A stretch of DNA of 64,000 nucleotides from Thalassotalea nanhaiensis (GCF_031583575.1 NZ_CP134146.1:1736001-1800000); one strand, 5' to 3'; shown: positions 18,020 to 28,175, counted from the first letter of the stretch. The notes: a model not told the origin generated them from the sequence alone. A program made the numbers and translations.

Positions 18020-19048
18020 TTGGTTAATCTAACGGTTGCGTTAGATGTTATGGGGGGCGATTCAGGCCCCCTTATAACAATTCCCTCTGCAAAAATGGCA
18101 ATTGAACATGTGCCATCTCTTAAGCTCATCCTCTGTGGTGACGAAAGCGTTATTCACGCGCACTTAAAAAAACACAATTTCCTTGACCATCCTCGTATCT
18201 CAATAGTCCATGCTAGTGAGCAAATTGCTATGGATGAAAAACCAAGTGTGGCGCTAAGAACTAAAAAAGACTCTTCAATGCGTCGTGCATTAGACTTAGT
18301 TCACACAGGCGATGCCGATGCTTGTGTAAGTGCAGGCAATACAGGCGCATTACTTGCGATTGCCCATTACGTATTAAAAATGCTACCTGGAGTTGAGCGT
18401 CCAGCGCTTGTTTCCCATTTACCTATTACTGATTCAGCCTCCCATGCCTTTATGCTTGATTTAGGCGCTAATGTGTTTTGCGATTCTGATACTTTGTATC
18501 AGTTTGCCATGATGGGATCTGTAATGGCGGAAGAAGTTGATTCAATAGATTCACCGAGGGTTGCTTTGCTGAATATGGGGGAAGAAGTTATAAAAGGTAG
18601 TGATCATATAAAGCAAACTGCAGCTTTATTGCGCGAGAATCCTGAAATTAATTATGTAGGGTTTATTGAAGGTAACGACATATTTACCGGTAAAGCCGAT
18701 GTTATTGTGTGTGATGGCTTTGTTGGCAACGTTGCATTAAAAACGTGTGAGGGAGTAGGAAAGCTGGTAATGGCTAAGGTGATGAAAATCATAAATGAAA
18801 GCCAATTTACCCGATTCTTAGGGTTTTTACTTAACCCAACACTAAAAAAGATAGTAAAACGACTGAACCCCGACCAGTATAACGGGGCAAGTCTGATAGG
18901 ATTACGCGGTATTGTGGTGAAAAGTCACGGCAATGCCACCAGCTCAGCTTTTTTTAACGCTATACTAGAGGCAGTTAAAGAAGTTGAAAGACAAGTTCCT
19001 GAAAAAATTAAAAATAAACTAGAACTCAGTTTACTTAAAAGGTCTTAA
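18020..19048 (+). CDS. plsX: phosphate acyltransferase PlsX
   Basis: PlsX converts acyl-ACP to acyl-phosphate, the acyl donor for PlsY in phosphatidic acid synthesis, as a peripheral membrane enzyme. The 342-residue product starts with '[16 protein letters not shown]' and has [10 protein letters not shown] and [15 protein letters not shown], all family marks. The start is a TTG at 18020, eleven bases after rpmF; no ATG is available without losing the conserved N-terminus. The gene leads straight into fabH with seven bases between them. Confidence 0.95.
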   Translation: MVNLTVALDVMGGDSGPLITIPSAKMAIEHVPSLKLILCGDESVIHAHLKKHNFLDHPRISIVHASEQIAMDEKPSVALRTKKDSSMRRALDLVHTGDADACVSAGNTGALLAIAHYVLKMLPGVERPALVSHLPITDSASHAFMLDLGANVFCDSDTLYQFAMMGSVMAEEVDSIDSPRVALLNMGEEVIKGSDHIKQTAALLRENPEINYVGFIEGNDIFTGKADVIVCDGFVGNVALKTCEGVGKLVMAKVMKIINESQFTRFLGFLLNPTLKKIVKRLNPDQYNGASLIGLRGIVVKSHGNATSSAFFNAILEAVKEVERQVPEKIKNKLELSLLKRS

Positions 19049-19055
19049 AAAGATA

Positions 19056-20015
19056 ATGTATTCACGAATTACAGGTACGGGAAGTTATTTCCCTGAACAA
19101 GTCAGAACTAATGCTGATTTAGAAAAAATGGTAGATACAACTGACCAATGGATCCTAGATCGTACCGGCATTAAAGAGCGTCGCATATCAGCTGAGCATG
19201 AAAATGTTGCTTATATGGGCGCAAAAGCAGCTGAAAAAGCTGCCGAAATGGCCGGTATAAAACTTGACGATATCGATATGATTGTAATGGGAACAACAAG
19301 TTCTCATGTTGATTTACCCAGTGCAGCTTGTCATGTGCAAATGTACTTGAACATTCCTAACGTGCCGGCTTTTGATGTTGCAGCAGCGTGTTCTGGCTTT
19401 ATATATAGCTTGAGTGTTGCCGATCAATTCATTAAATCTGGCATGGCAAAGCGTGTGTTAGTGATTGGTGCCGATACCCTTTCTCATTTATGTGACCCAA
19501 CCGATCGTTCAACCATTATATTATTTGGTGATGCGGCTGGCGCAGTTATTCTTGAAGCAAGTGAAGAGCCAGGGCTTATATCTACGCATTTACATGCTGA
19601 TGGTAACTACGGTGCTCTATTGGGCGCAGGTTCACCTAAACGTGGTGACTTAATTACCGAAGAGAGTGCTTATATTTACATGAAAGGTAATGAAGTATTT
19701 AAATTCGCCGTAACTCGTTTAAGCGAAATTGTTACTGAAACACTTGAACATAATAATATGGATAAGTCAGAGATTGATTGGTTGGTACCACACCAAGCAA
19801 ATCTGCGCATTATTGCTGCCGCGGCGAAAAAACTAAGTTTACCAATGGATCAAGTTGTAGTAACGCTTGATAAACATGGTAATACTTCAGCTGCCACTAT
19901 CCCTACTGCTTTAGATGAAGCGGTTCGTGATGGCCGCATTAAGCGTGGTCAAACAGTTTTAATGGAAGCCTTTGGTAGTGGCTTCACTTGGGGCAGTGCC
20001 CTAATGAAATTTTAA
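19056..20015 (+). CDS. fabH: beta-ketoacyl-ACP synthase III
   Basis: FabH condenses acetyl-CoA with malonyl-ACP to start fatty-acid synthesis. The catalytic cysteine is C112 in AAACSGF, and the histidine and asparagine lie in VPHQANLRI and [11 protein letters not shown]. At 319 residues it is of normal length (E. coli 317). It follows plsX by seven bases and precedes fabD by 24. A purine-rich AAAAAGA lies before the ATG. I see nothing unusual. Confidence 0.97.
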   Translation: MYSRITGTGSYFPEQVRTNADLEKMVDTTDQWILDRTGIKERRISAEHENVAYMGAKAAEKAAEMAGIKLDDIDMIVMGTTSSHVDLPSAACHVQMYLNIPNVPAFDVAAACSGFIYSLSVADQFIKSGMAKRVLVIGADTLSHLCDPTDRSTIILFGDAAGAVILEASEEPGLISTHLHADGNYGALLGAGSPKRGDLITEESAYIYMKGNEVFKFAVTRLSEIVTETLEHNNMDKSEIDWLVPHQANLRIIAAAAKKLSLPMDQVVVTLDKHGNTSAATIPTALDEAVRDGRIKRGQTVLMEAFGSGFTWGSALMKF

Positions 20016-20039
20016 ATAGTACAAAAGTAAGGTAAAACA

Positions 20040-20969
20040 ATGAATAATAATTTAGCCTTTGTATTTCCTGGTCAAGGTTCACAAGCTGTAGGCATGTTAG
20101 CTGATCTGGGCGATAATGAAGTAGTTAAATCTACGTTTGCATCTGCATCTCAAGCACTAGGTTACGACTTATGGGACCTAATTCAAAACGATAGCGAAGG
20201 TAAACTAAATCAAACTGATTACACACAACCTGCATTATTAACAGCCAGTGTTGCTATGTTTCGTGCTTGGTTAGAAAAGGGTGGTGAAATGCCATCTGTG
20301 CTAGCTGGACATTCATTAGGTGAATACTCTGCACTGGTATGTGCCGGTGTTATCACTCTTGAAGATGCGGTTAAACTTGTTGAAAAACGTGGTCAGTACA
20401 TGCAACAAGCAGTACCTGCTGGTGTAGGTGCAATGTACGCAATTATCGGTTTAGCTGATGATGCGATTCTTGCTGCTTGTGAGCAAGGTGCAGGTGATGA
20501 AGTTGTATCTGCTGTTAACTTTAATTCGCCTGGTCAAGTGGTTATCGCTGGTAATAAAGCTGCTGTTGAACGCGCAGGTGCGCTTTGTAAAGAAGCGGGC
20601 GCTAAACGCGCATTACCACTTCCTGTAAGCGTGCCATCGCACTGTGCATTAATGCAACCAGCGGCAGACAAACTAGCTGCTGACTTAGCAAATATTGAAT
20701 TTAACAGTCCGAAAGTTCCGGTAATTAATAACGTAGATGTTGAATTAGTTACTGATGGTGCGGCAATTAAAGATGCATTAATTCGCCAATTATACAGCCC
20801 AGTACGCTGGACTGAATCTGTTGAGAAAATGGCCTCTATGGGCGTAGAACAACTTGTAGAAGCAGGTCCTGGTAAAGTATTAGCTGGTCTTGTAAAACGT
20901 ATAAATAAACAACTTACATGTGTATCAGTTAATACAACTGACACACTTAACTCAGCTTTAGAAGGTTAG
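20040..20969 (+). CDS. fabD: malonyl-CoA:ACP transacylase
   Basis: FabD loads malonyl groups from CoA to ACP. The nucleophile is S92 in GHSLGEYSAL, and the N-terminal FPGQGSQAVGM loop and the catalytic histidine in SVPSHCALM are present. The 309 residues equal the E. coli length. It is 24 bases after fabH, with AAGGT before the ATG, and seven bases before fabG, so it belongs to the same operon. Confidence 0.97.
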   Translation: MNNNLAFVFPGQGSQAVGMLADLGDNEVVKSTFASASQALGYDLWDLIQNDSEGKLNQTDYTQPALLTASVAMFRAWLEKGGEMPSVLAGHSLGEYSALVCAGVITLEDAVKLVEKRGQYMQQAVPAGVGAMYAIIGLADDAILAACEQGAGDEVVSAVNFNSPGQVVIAGNKAAVERAGALCKEAGAKRALPLPVSVPSHCALMQPAADKLAADLANIEFNSPKVPVINNVDVELVTDGAAIKDALIRQLYSPVRWTESVEKMASMGVEQLVEAGPGKVLAGLVKRINKQLTCVSVNTTDTLNSALEG

Positions 20970-20976
20970 AATAAAC

Positions 20977-21720
20977 ATGTCTTTATTTTCATTAGAAGGT
21001 AAAACCGCACTGGTTACAGGTGCAAGCCGTGGTATTGGTAAAGCGATCGCTGAGCAATTAGTTGCTCTAGGCGCTAAGGTAATTGGTACAGCAACATCAC
21101 AAGGCGGTGCTGACAATATTAGTGCTTACTTAGGTAATAACGGTAAAGGTTACGAGTTAAATGTAACAGATACTGATTCAATCGCAGCATTATTTGATGC
21201 AATCAAAGCAGACTTCGGTCAAATTGATATTTTAGTTAACAACGCTGGTATTACGCGTGACAACTTAATGATGCGAATGAAAGATAGTGAGTGGGACGAT
21301 ATCATCACGACTAACTTAAATTCTTTATTTAAAATCAGTAAAGCTGTAATGCGTCCAATGATGAAACAACGTAATGGCCGTATTATTAATATCGGTTCTG
21401 TTGTTGGTTCAATGGGTAACGCTGGTCAAGTTAACTACGCTACATCTAAAGCGGGCTTGTTAGGCTTCACCAAATCACTAGCAAAAGAAGTAGCCTCTCG
21501 TGGCATAACTGTAAATGCTATTGCACCAGGTTTTATTGATACAGATATGACTAAAGCATTAAACGAAGAGCAACGTGAAGCCATTTCATCACAAGTACCT
21601 GCTAATCGTTTAGGTCAGCCAGAAGAAATTGCTGCAACTGTTGCATTTTTAGCCTCTGATGCAGCTGCTTATATTAATGGTGAAACTATTCACGTTAATG
21701 GCGGTATGTACATGGTTTAA
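20977..21720 (+). CDS. fabG: 3-oxoacyl-ACP reductase FabG
   Basis: FabG reduces beta-ketoacyl-ACP with NADPH. It is a 247-residue short-chain dehydrogenase with the TGASRGIG cofactor loop, NNAGITRDNLMMRM, the catalytic serine in NIGSVVGS, and the YATSK tyrosine/lysine pair. The C-terminus VNGGMYMV matches bacterial FabG. It follows fabD closely and precedes acpP by 191 bases, a gap that appears to carry a separate acpP promoter. Confidence 0.97.
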   Translation: MSLFSLEGKTALVTGASRGIGKAIAEQLVALGAKVIGTATSQGGADNISAYLGNNGKGYELNVTDTDSIAALFDAIKADFGQIDILVNNAGITRDNLMMRMKDSEWDDIITTNLNSLFKISKAVMRPMMKQRNGRIINIGSVVGSMGNAGQVNYATSKAGLLGFTKSLAKEVASRGITVNAIAPGFIDTDMTKALNEEQREAISSQVPANRLGQPEEIAATVAFLASDAAAYINGETIHVNGGMYMV

Positions 21721-21723
21721 AAA

Positions 21724-21748
21724 GATTAAGGCAAAAAAGCCCTTAATC
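21724..21748 (+). terminator. weak hairpin after fabG
   Basis: GATTAAGG pairs with CCTTAATC around a nine-base loop, four bases after the fabG stop. There is no T run directly after it, so it may be an attenuator or mRNA 3' end structure rather than a full terminator. Confidence 0.4.
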
Positions 21749-21837
21749 ACGCTGTTTTCTTGCAAAATAGCGACTTTTGAACCATAAATAAATGATTAGT
21801 CATCAGGTTAGACCAGAGTAAAAATATAATTTTATGC

Positions 21838-21866
21838 TTGCATGGTGACTTGATGACGAATAAACT
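21838..21866 (+). promoter_or_regulatory. candidate acpP promoter
   Basis: TTGCAT (21838-21843) and TAAACT (21861-21866) are spaced by 17 bases, about 45 bases before the acpP start. A separate strong promoter for acpP is expected, because ACP is far more abundant than the Fab enzymes. Confidence 0.5.
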
Positions 21867-21911
21867 ACACGCAATTTTGTAAGAATTGCTAAATATAGTA
21901 AAGGAAATATA

Positions 21912-22145
21912 ATGAGTACTATCGAAGAACGCGTAAGAAAAATCATTGTTGAACAATTAGGTGTTAAAGAAGAAGAAGCAAAAAACGAAGCATCTTTTGT
22001 TGATGACTTAGGTGCAGATTCTCTAGACACAGTAGAATTAGTTATGGCTCTTGAAGAAGAATTTGATACTGAAATTCCAGACGAAGAAGCTGAAAAAATT
22101 ACTACAGTTCAATCAGCTATCGATTACGTGACTGCTCACGGTTAA
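21912..22145 (+). CDS. acpP: acyl carrier protein
   Basis: This is a 77-residue, very acidic four-helix protein. The phosphopantetheine attachment serine is S37 in [28 protein letters not shown] lies just before the ATG. It carries growing acyl chains for fatty-acid, lipid A and cofactor synthesis. It sits between fabG and fabF in the standard cluster, is preceded by its own candidate promoter and followed by a strong terminator, so it is probably also made as a short abundant transcript. Confidence 0.97.
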   Translation: MSTIEERVRKIIVEQLGVKEEEAKNEASFVDDLGADSLDTVELVMALEEEFDTEIPDEEAEKITTVQSAIDYVTAHG

Positions 22146-22162
22146 TCACTAGTTTGTTGAAG

Positions 22163-22190
22163 AAGGCGGTTTAATTACCGCCTTTTTTGT
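22163..22190 (+). terminator. rho-independent terminator after acpP
   Basis: AAGGCGGT pairs with ACCGCCTT around a six-base loop, followed by TTTT and, after a G, more T residues. Confidence 0.9.
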
Positions 22191-22216
22191 TTTTGTTTTT
22201 TGAAAATGAACAAAAT

Positions 22217-22270
22217 CATACAAATATCATTGTTTATTGGTATAACTAAATAAACAATGATATTTGTATA
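22217..22270. repeat. perfect 22-bp inverted repeat before fabF
   Basis: 22217-22238 and 22249-22270 are perfect reverse complements (ATACAAATATCATTG and so on) around a ten-base loop. The right arm ends in a TATAAT-like box (22267-22272), so the element overlaps the likely fabF promoter or leader. It could be an operator, a transcript hairpin or a small palindromic element. Confidence 0.7.
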
Positions 22271-22292
22271 ATTTGCGGAGACATTGATTGTT

Positions 22293-23528
22293 ATGCGACG
22301 AGTGGTAGTCACCGGCTTAGGGATGCTAAGCCCGCTAGGAAATAATTCACATTCAACTTGGGACGCGCTACTTGCAGGAAAAAGTGGTATTGGCCTAATC
22401 GATCATCTTGATCTTACTCACTTCACGACTAAATTTGCCGGACTGGTAAAAGACTTTAATCCAGAAGAGTTTGGTATTGCCAAAAAAGAAACCCGAAAAA
22501 TGGATTTATTCATCCAATACGGGGTAGCTGCTGGTAATCAAGCGATAGAAGATTCAGGTCTAGAAGTTACTGAACAAAACTCAAGTCGCATTGGTGTTGC
22601 TATTGGCTCTGGAATTGGAGGCTTATCTTTAATTGAAGAAGGCCATGCAAAAACCATCAGTCATAATGTAAGAAAATTATCTCCTTTTTTCTGTCCATCA
22701 ACAATTTTAAATATGATCTCTGGTCATTTATCTATTATGCATGGCTTAAAAGGGCCAAATATAGCGATTGTAACCGCATGTACTACCGGTGTGCATAATA
22801 TCGGTCATGCTGCCCGTATGATTGCTTATGGTGATGCTGATGCAATGGTTGCTGGCGGCGCCGAAAAAGCCTCTACGGTATTAGGTATGGGCGGTTTTAT
22901 GTCAGCTCGTGCACTTTCTACTCGTAATGATGCTCCTGAGCAAGCTTCTCGTCCTTGGGATAAAGACCGTGACGGCTTTGTATTAAGTGATGGTGCTGGT
23001 GTTGTTGTACTTGAAGAGTACGAACACGCTAAAGCACGTGGTGCAAAAATTTATGCCGAGCTTTGTGGTTTTGGTATGAGTGGCGATGCACATCACATTA
23101 CGTCGCCACCTGCTAATGGTGAGGGCGGAGCAGCAGCAATGACTAACGCAATCCGTGATGCTGGTATTGATGCCAACCAAGTTGGTTATATCAATGCCCA
23201 TGGTACATCAACACCTGCAGGTGATATTGCAGAAACCAATGGCGCTAAATCTGTATTTGGCGATCATGCCTATAACCTGATGATGGGGTCAACTAAATCA
23301 ATGACCGGTCATATGTTAGGTGCCGCTGGTTCAGCTGAGGCTATCTTTACTATTCTTGCCTTACAAAACCAAGAAGTACCACCAACAATCAATTTAGATA
23401 ACCCTGATGAAGGTTGTGATTTAGATTATATTAGAGGCGAAGCCCGCCAAGCCAAACTTGATTATGCATTATGTAATTCATTTGGATTCGGTGGCACCAA
23501 CGGTTCGTTATTATTTAAGAAAATTTAG
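22293..23528 (+). CDS. fabF: beta-ketoacyl-ACP synthase II
   Basis: FabF elongates acyl-ACP chains by condensation with malonyl-ACP. Starting from the ATG at 22293 the protein has 411 residues, begins [16 protein letters not shown] and places the catalytic cysteine at C163 (TACTTGVHN), the standard position; the histidines lie in [11 protein letters not shown] and [16 protein letters not shown] at 22284 is in frame, but it is only three bases from the GCGGAG Shine-Dalgarno (22275-22280), so the ATG is preferred. It comes after the acpP terminator and a 22-bp palindrome, so it may be expressed independently. Confidence 0.96.
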   Translation: MRRVVVTGLGMLSPLGNNSHSTWDALLAGKSGIGLIDHLDLTHFTTKFAGLVKDFNPEEFGIAKKETRKMDLFIQYGVAAGNQAIEDSGLEVTEQNSSRIGVAIGSGIGGLSLIEEGHAKTISHNVRKLSPFFCPSTILNMISGHLSIMHGLKGPNIAIVTACTTGVHNIGHAARMIAYGDADAMVAGGAEKASTVLGMGGFMSARALSTRNDAPEQASRPWDKDRDGFVLSDGAGVVVLEEYEHAKARGAKIYAELCGFGMSGDAHHITSPPANGEGGAAAMTNAIRDAGIDANQVGYINAHGTSTPAGDIAETNGAKSVFGDHAYNLMMGSTKSMTGHMLGAAGSAEAIFTILALQNQEVPPTINLDNPDEGCDLDYIRGEARQAKLDYALCNSFGFGGTNGSLLFKKI

Positions 23529-23567
23529 TTCTACTTTTTAATAACAAAGTCTTGCCAATAAAACTAA

Positions 23568-23609
23568 AAGCTTGAATACTATATGGTATTCAAGCTTTGT
23601 TGTTTTTGA
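23568..23609 (+). terminator. rho-independent terminator after fabF
   Basis: A 13-base perfect stem (AAAGCTTGAATAC / GTATTCAAGCTTT) with a six-base loop is followed by GTTGTTTTTG. It separates fabF from pabC. Confidence 0.85.
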
Positions 23610-23677
23610 AACAAGCCGGCACAATAGTGACGTTCTGAATTCGATTCAGGATCAAACAAAATAATAAATAAGCCCTT

Positions 23678-24466
23678 ATGCTATACAGTTCAGTTAACTA
23701 TACACAAACAGATCTCATCGATATTTCTGATCGAGGCTTAGCTTTTGGTGATGGAATATTTACTACAGGTAAAGTTGTAGAAGGTAAGCTCGAACATTAT
23801 CAAGCACATATTGAACGATTGAAACACGGTTGTTCAATGTTGCAACTGCCTACACCAGACTGGCAAGCGTTAGAAAATGAGGTTTCTAACGCTATAAACG
23901 GTCGAACTCTAGCTACAATTAAAGTGACTATCACCGCAGGTGTAAGTAGCCGGGGATATTCGAGACGCGGCAGTTTAACGCCAACAATTATTATCACTGT
24001 GAGCGAATTTCCCAGTCATTACCCTTTGTGGCAAAACCAAGGTGTGAATTTAGGCATAAGCACAGTTAAACTCGGTTTAAATCCAAGCACTGCTGGTATT
24101 AAACATTTAAATCGTTTAGAACAGGTATTGATACGAAATGAACTGGATACCTTAGATGTTGATGAAGCCGTTGTTTGTGATATTAACAACAACATAGTTG
24201 AGTGTAATACCGCTAACATCTTTTGGGTTAAAAACAACACGTTATTTACCCCTTGTTTAAAGTTATCGGGAGTAACGGGCATTGTCAGAGAAGAACTGAT
24301 TAAATCAACGGAGAATGTTCAAATCGTCAATGCAAGTATTGAAGCGTTAGACAGCGCTGACGCAATCTTTATCTCTAATTCATTATTAGGTGTTATTCCA
24401 GTGGTTAAATTTATGGAAAGAACGTTTAATATTGAAACTGTTTTAGCTTTACTAGGGAAGTGTTAA
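23678..24466 (+). CDS. pabC: aminodeoxychorismate lyase
   Basis: PabC is a PLP fold-type IV lyase that splits 4-amino-4-deoxychorismate to p-aminobenzoate and pyruvate for folate synthesis. The 262-residue product shows DRGLAFGDGIFTTGKV near the start, the PLP lysine in GIKHLNRLEQVL and the 'VECNTANIFWVKN' block, all class IV signs. The fabF-pabC-mltG-tmk-holB order is the standard one and decides between PabC and branched-chain aminotransferases. It overlaps the mltG ATG by one base (TAATG). Confidence 0.93.
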   Translation: MLYSSVNYTQTDLIDISDRGLAFGDGIFTTGKVVEGKLEHYQAHIERLKHGCSMLQLPTPDWQALENEVSNAINGRTLATIKVTITAGVSSRGYSRRGSLTPTIIITVSEFPSHYPLWQNQGVNLGISTVKLGLNPSTAGIKHLNRLEQVLIRNELDTLDVDEAVVCDINNNIVECNTANIFWVKNNTLFTPCLKLSGVTGIVREELIKSTENVQIVNASIEALDSADAIFISNSLLGVIPVVKFMERTFNIETVLALLGKC

Positions 24467-25461
24467 TGAAACGCATTGCTTTTATCTTGTTATTTATCAT
24501 TCTAGCAGCAGGAGTTACTGTATATACAGTAACTGTGCGTCATGTTGACAACGATTTACCGATTAAAGAGTCGCAGTTTTATACCGTTTCAAAAGGCAGT
24601 TCGTTTAATTCTGTAGTGGCTGATTTAATCAAACAACAGTGGCTTGAAACATCTCTTTGGTTAAAACTGTATAGTAAGTTACACCCAGAAATAACTAACA
24701 TTAAAGCCGGGACATATAAGTTGCCAGAGCAGCTTACAATAAAGCAGTTATTTGCGATCCTTGTTGCCGGTGAAGAACATCAATTTAAAATTACCTTTGT
24801 TGAAGGTTCAACCTTCAAAGAGTGGCTTATCCAATTGGCAGAAACAGAGCACATTCAATCCACCTTGGCAGACAAAACCAATCAACAAATTCTGAATAGC
24901 TTAGAGAGTGAGCACAAGCACCCTGAAGGATTATTTTTTCCAGATACTTATCAGTTCATCTCAGGCACTAAAGATATTGATATTTTGAAGCAGGCTTATC
25001 AACGCATGACTGCTGAGTTAGATGAAAGTTGGCAGGGCAGAGCAAACAATTTACCTTACAAAAACGCCTATGAAGTATTAATTATGGCGTCTATGATTGA
25101 GAAAGAAACAGCTAAACTCAGTGAGCAGCCATTAATTTCTGCAGTCTTTATTACGCGATTGGCTAAAAATATGCGCTTGCAAACGGACCCAACCATTATT
25201 TATGGCTTAGGCGAGCGTTACACTGGTGATATTACTTATGCTAACTTAAGAGAAAAAACGGCGTATAATACTTACCGTATTAATGGTATGCCACCAACAC
25301 CTATTGCCATGCCTGGTAAATCGGCTATAGAAGCAAGTTTACATCCGGCCAATTCACCATTTTTATACTTTGTAAGTAAAGGCAACGGTGAGCATCATTT
25401 TTCAACCACATTAGCCGAACACAATAATGCGGTTAACAAATACATCAGAGGAAAGAAGTAA
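24466..25461 (+). CDS. mltG: endolytic murein transglycosylase MltG
   Basis: MltG is a bitopic inner-membrane enzyme that cleaves nascent peptidoglycan strands and acts as a terminator of glycan polymerisation. The product has one N-terminal membrane helix (residues about 4-24), a LysM-like region and the YceG catalytic domain. The catalytic glutamate is probably the one in MASMIEKETAK, and QTDPTIIYGLG is a family signature. The start at the ATG at 24466 overlaps the pabC stop and gives 331 residues; a TTG two codons upstream is less likely. Confidence 0.94.
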   Translation: MKRIAFILLFIILAAGVTVYTVTVRHVDNDLPIKESQFYTVSKGSSFNSVVADLIKQQWLETSLWLKLYSKLHPEITNIKAGTYKLPEQLTIKQLFAILVAGEEHQFKITFVEGSTFKEWLIQLAETEHIQSTLADKTNQQILNSLESEHKHPEGLFFPDTYQFISGTKDIDILKQAYQRMTAELDESWQGRANNLPYKNAYEVLIMASMIEKETAKLSEQPLISAVFITRLAKNMRLQTDPTIIYGLGERYTGDITYANLREKTAYNTYRINGMPPTPIAMPGKSAIEASLHPANSPFLYFVSKGNGEHHFSTTLAEHNNAVNKYIRGKK

Positions 25462-25464
25462 GTT

Positions 25465-26097
25465 ATGTCAGGTCAATCTCAGGGAAAGTTCATTGTTGTC
25501 GAAGGCATCGAAGGCGCTGGTAAATCATCAGCCATTGAAGTTATTGAAAACTTCTTAACAGCACAACAAATTAGCTATGAGAAAACACGAGAGCCTGGTG
25601 GCACGCCATTGGCTGAAAAATTAAGAACATTAGTTAAAGAGCCGAGTAATGAACAAGTTACTCCTGAATGTGAATTATTATTAATGTATGCGAGTCGCTC
25701 ACAACTTGTTGCCAATAAAATATTACCAGCACTTGCACAAGGAAAATGGGTAATAGGTGATCGTCATGATTTATCCTCTCGGGCCTATCAAGGTGGTGGT
25801 CGTGAATTTAGCGACTCGGTAATTGATACAATCGCGAATATTACCTTAAATGGCTTCAAACCTGACTTTACCCTTTACTTAGATATTGAACCTGAATTAG
25901 GCTTATCTCGCGCTCAAGCTCGTGGAGAGTTAGATAGAATTGAGCAGGAAAAGATAGATTTTTTCCATCGCGTGCGCAACAAGTACCTGCAACTAGCCAC
26001 GGCAGATGATAGTATTTTTATTGTTGATGCTAGTCAGACTATGGAAAAGGTTCATAGCGATATTACTGAATTATTGAGTCATCATTTTGGTAGCTAA
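25465..26097 (+). CDS. tmk: thymidylate kinase
   Basis: The enzyme phosphorylates dTMP to dTDP. The P-loop GIEGAGKSS, the [14 protein letters not shown] segment, and [15 protein letters not shown] with a lid region ([12 protein letters not shown]) define the bacterial Tmk type. It is 210 residues long. A good ATG lies three bases after mltG with GAGGAAAG upstream. The last 11 bases overlap holB, consistent with the tmk-holB coupling seen in gammaproteobacteria. Confidence 0.96.
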   Translation: MSGQSQGKFIVVEGIEGAGKSSAIEVIENFLTAQQISYEKTREPGGTPLAEKLRTLVKEPSNEQVTPECELLLMYASRSQLVANKILPALAQGKWVIGDRHDLSSRAYQGGGREFSDSVIDTIANITLNGFKPDFTLYLDIEPELGLSRAQARGELDRIEQEKIDFFHRVRNKYLQLATADDSIFIVDASQTMEKVHSDITELLSHHFGS

Positions 26098-27034
26098 GTT
26101 ACAAGATAAAAGCTGGCTAGTTAACAATAAACTAGAGATCACCAGCAAAATAGAACAAGGTCTATTGCCCCATGCAATGCTGTTGTTAGGTAGTCATTTA
26201 GCCGGCCAGGAAGAGCTGGGTAATTGGTTATCTGGATTATTGTTATGCGAACACTCTAAGACGTTAACTGAGCCTTGTGGGCAGTGTAAGTCTTGCTCAT
26301 TAGTTAAAGCACAAACTCACCCCGATTTAGTGACAATCGACAATAGCGAAAAAACGATTGGTGTAGAGTCAGTGAGAAGCGCAGGGGCGTTTTTACAAAA
26401 AACCGCACAACTTGCTAAAAATAAAGCCGTAGTCATATTCTCTGCTGAAAATATGACTGAATCTGCCGCCAATGCATTGTTAAAAACATTGGAAGAGCCA
26501 ACATCAAATAGCTATTTAATTTTAGTGTGTAACGACATTGAAATGTTATTGCCTACAATTGTAAGCCGCTGCAGCGTAGTAAAAATTAACCCGCCAACGG
26601 GGGAAGAGCTCGCCAACATGGTTAGCGACAAAGGGTTAATAAATGACTTTAGCAATTTAAATGAACTTGCTGAGCTTACTGACCCTAAATGCCAGGAGCA
26701 ACGTGCAGAGGTTATCGAGCAGTTAACCGTCTTTTTAGAGCAGTTTGTTAATGGCAACGAATTAGTAAATTTACTTGCAAATAATATTCACGGAATGCGC
26801 TGGCTAACGAATTCATTCAATCAATTGATTCGAATTCAATCAGGTTGGCAAGACTCATTAATCAACCACGAAATGAATCAATTGTCAGGTCGTTACTCTA
26901 CCGAACAACTTTGGCAATGCATAAACTTATTAAACCAAGCGACAAAACAAATAAAACTGTTAACGCAAGCAAATAAAACCTTTACTATTGAAGCATTATT
27001 GGTTGATATTGAACATATACTAACGACTGATTAA
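26087..27034 (+). CDS. holB: DNA polymerase III delta' subunit
   Basis: Delta' is the stator of the clamp loader that places the beta clamp on DNA. The 315-residue product has the zinc knot with CEHS...CGQCKSC, the ATPase-like fold with [14 protein letters not shown] and the SRC motif in IVSRCSVV, and lacks a functional Walker A, all as expected for HolB. The start is TTG at 26087 overlapping tmk; no ATG exists nearby, and the first residues are poorly conserved in the family, so the exact start is less certain. It is followed by pilZ. Confidence 0.93.
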   Translation: MVAKLQDKSWLVNNKLEITSKIEQGLLPHAMLLLGSHLAGQEELGNWLSGLLLCEHSKTLTEPCGQCKSCSLVKAQTHPDLVTIDNSEKTIGVESVRSAGAFLQKTAQLAKNKAVVIFSAENMTESAANALLKTLEEPTSNSYLILVCNDIEMLLPTIVSRCSVVKINPPTGEELANMVSDKGLINDFSNLNELAELTDPKCQEQRAEVIEQLTVFLEQFVNGNELVNLLANNIHGMRWLTNSFNQLIRIQSGWQDSLINHEMNQLSGRYSTEQLWQCINLLNQATKQIKLLTQANKTFTIEALLVDIEHILTTD

Positions 27035-27078
27035 CTTCAGGGTTAGAACATAATAATAAAAAACAGTCTGGAATTAAA

Positions 27079-27405
27079 ATGAGCAACTTTGTATTAGAAT
27101 TTAAAAATGAACGCGAACTGTATATGGCTTATATGCCATTTTTAAAACAGGGTGGGTTATTCATTAAAACCGCCGAGCAGTTTGAACTTGGTGACAAAAT
27201 TAGTTTAGAGGTAACTCTACCGGGCCAATTAGAATCGGTAAATCTGGAAACATCAGTTTGCTGGATCACACCTCACGGCGCACAAAACGGTACTGAACCC
27301 GGCGTAGGAGTGGCATTTTTAAATGACGAACACAACGTACGTAATCAAATTGAATCTAATTTAGGTCGCATGCTTAATTCCAAAGAAGCAACATACACAA
27401 TGTAG
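27079..27405 (+). CDS. pilZ: type IV pilus assembly protein PilZ
   Basis: The 108-residue product is one PilZ domain. The block LYMAYMPFLKQGGLFIKT and the C-terminal 'VRNQIESNLGRMLNS....HTM-like' end match Pseudomonas PilZ itself. Like that protein it lacks the RxxxR c-di-GMP-binding motif, so it acts through partners (FimX/PilB in other species) rather than by binding the nucleotide. The holB-pilZ order is conserved; tatD usually comes next, but here two other genes intervene. Its stop codon lies inside a 65-bp inverted repeat. Confidence 0.9.
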   Translation: MSNFVLEFKNERELYMAYMPFLKQGGLFIKTAEQFELGDKISLEVTLPGQLESVNLETSVCWITPHGAQNGTEPGVGVAFLNDEHNVRNQIESNLGRMLNSKEATYTM

Positions 27406-27466
27406 ATTAAATGGTTCGATTGTTTATTTTATATTTTACTTCAAATTGAACCGGAATTTAATCTAC
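27402..27466. repeat. inverted repeat spanning the pilZ stop
   Basis: GTAGATTAAAT (27402-27412) and ATTTAATCTAC (27456-27466) are perfect inverted copies. GGTTC / GAACC pairs inside them with a three-base bulge, and an AT-rich loop of about 30 bases sits in the middle. The pilZ TAG lies in the left arm. It may be a terminator-like mRNA end or a small MITE-like element. Confidence 0.6.
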
Positions 27467-27476
27467 GATACAAATC

Positions 27477-28175
27477 ATGATAAATAACCAAATCCGCAAA
27501 CCGTTGCTCGTTTTAGGGCTCTTTTTGATCAGCTTTCTATCATTCGAGTTAATGGCGCATGGAGTTGATGAAAGTACCCGAGTATTCCTGCAAAGCAATA
27601 CCGGTGTACAGTTTATTCCGTTTATGTACATTGGCGCCAAACACATGATCACAGGCTATGATCATTTGCTGTTTTTGGTCGGCGTGATCTTCTTCTTATA
27701 CAAAAGCAGAGACATCTTGTTGTATGTGAGCATGTTTACCTTAGGTCACAGTTTAACGCTGCTGTTAGGCGTGATGTTTGATCTACAAGTTAATGCATAT
27801 CTTATCGATGCCATAATAGGTTTATCTGTCGTATACAAAGGTTTTGATAATCTAGGTGGGTTTAAACGCACCTTAGGTTATAGCCCAAACGCAAAAGCCG
27901 CCGTATTAATATTCGGCTTATTCCATGGTTTTGGTTTAGCCACTAAACTGCAAGAATTTCAATTACCAGAAGATGGTCTGTTTACCAACTTAATCGCGTT
28001 TAACCTTGGTGTCGAAATAGGGCAGTTTGCAGCATTAATGTTTATTTTGCTCGCCATTAGTTTTTGGCGACGACATCATACATTTAAGCAATTTTCTACC
28101 GCGACTAATACATTATTGGTCAGTGCGGGCTTCATGCTTATTGGCTTTCAACTTACCGGTTACTTTGTAAATTAA
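27477..28175 (+). CDS. HupE/UreJ-like membrane protein
   Basis: The 232-residue protein has an N-terminal signal-like helix and about six further hydrophobic segments. Histidines sit in membrane-proximal motifs GAKHMITGYDHLLFL, TLGHSLTLLL and LFHGFGLATKL, which are characteristic of the HupE/UreJ_2 family. Better-studied relatives in hydrogenase and urease clusters are nickel permeases, but this branch occurs without such enzymes, so a transition-metal role is a guess. It overlies the pilZ-tatD gap and is followed 33 bases later by an anchored periplasmic protein, probably a functional partner. Confidence 0.8.
   Translation: MINNQIRKPLLVLGLFLISFLSFELMAHGVDESTRVFLQSNTGVQFIPFMYIGAKHMITGYDHLLFLVGVIFFLYKSRDILLYVSMFTLGHSLTLLLGVMFDLQVNAYLIDAIIGLSVVYKGFDNLGGFKRTLGYSPNAKAAVLIFGLFHGFGLATKLQEFQLPEDGLFTNLIAFNLGVEIGQFAALMFILLAISFWRRHHTFKQFSTATNTLLVSAGFMLIGFQLTGYFVN

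Noticed and set aside
21724-21748. Full terminator between fabG and acpP
   Set aside because: The stem lacks a following T run. I list it only as a weak hairpin and do not claim that it ends the transcript.
26087-26110. Frameshift between tmk and holB because of the overlap
   Set aside because: An 11-base overlap with a TTG start is compatible with normal translational coupling, and both proteins are complete.
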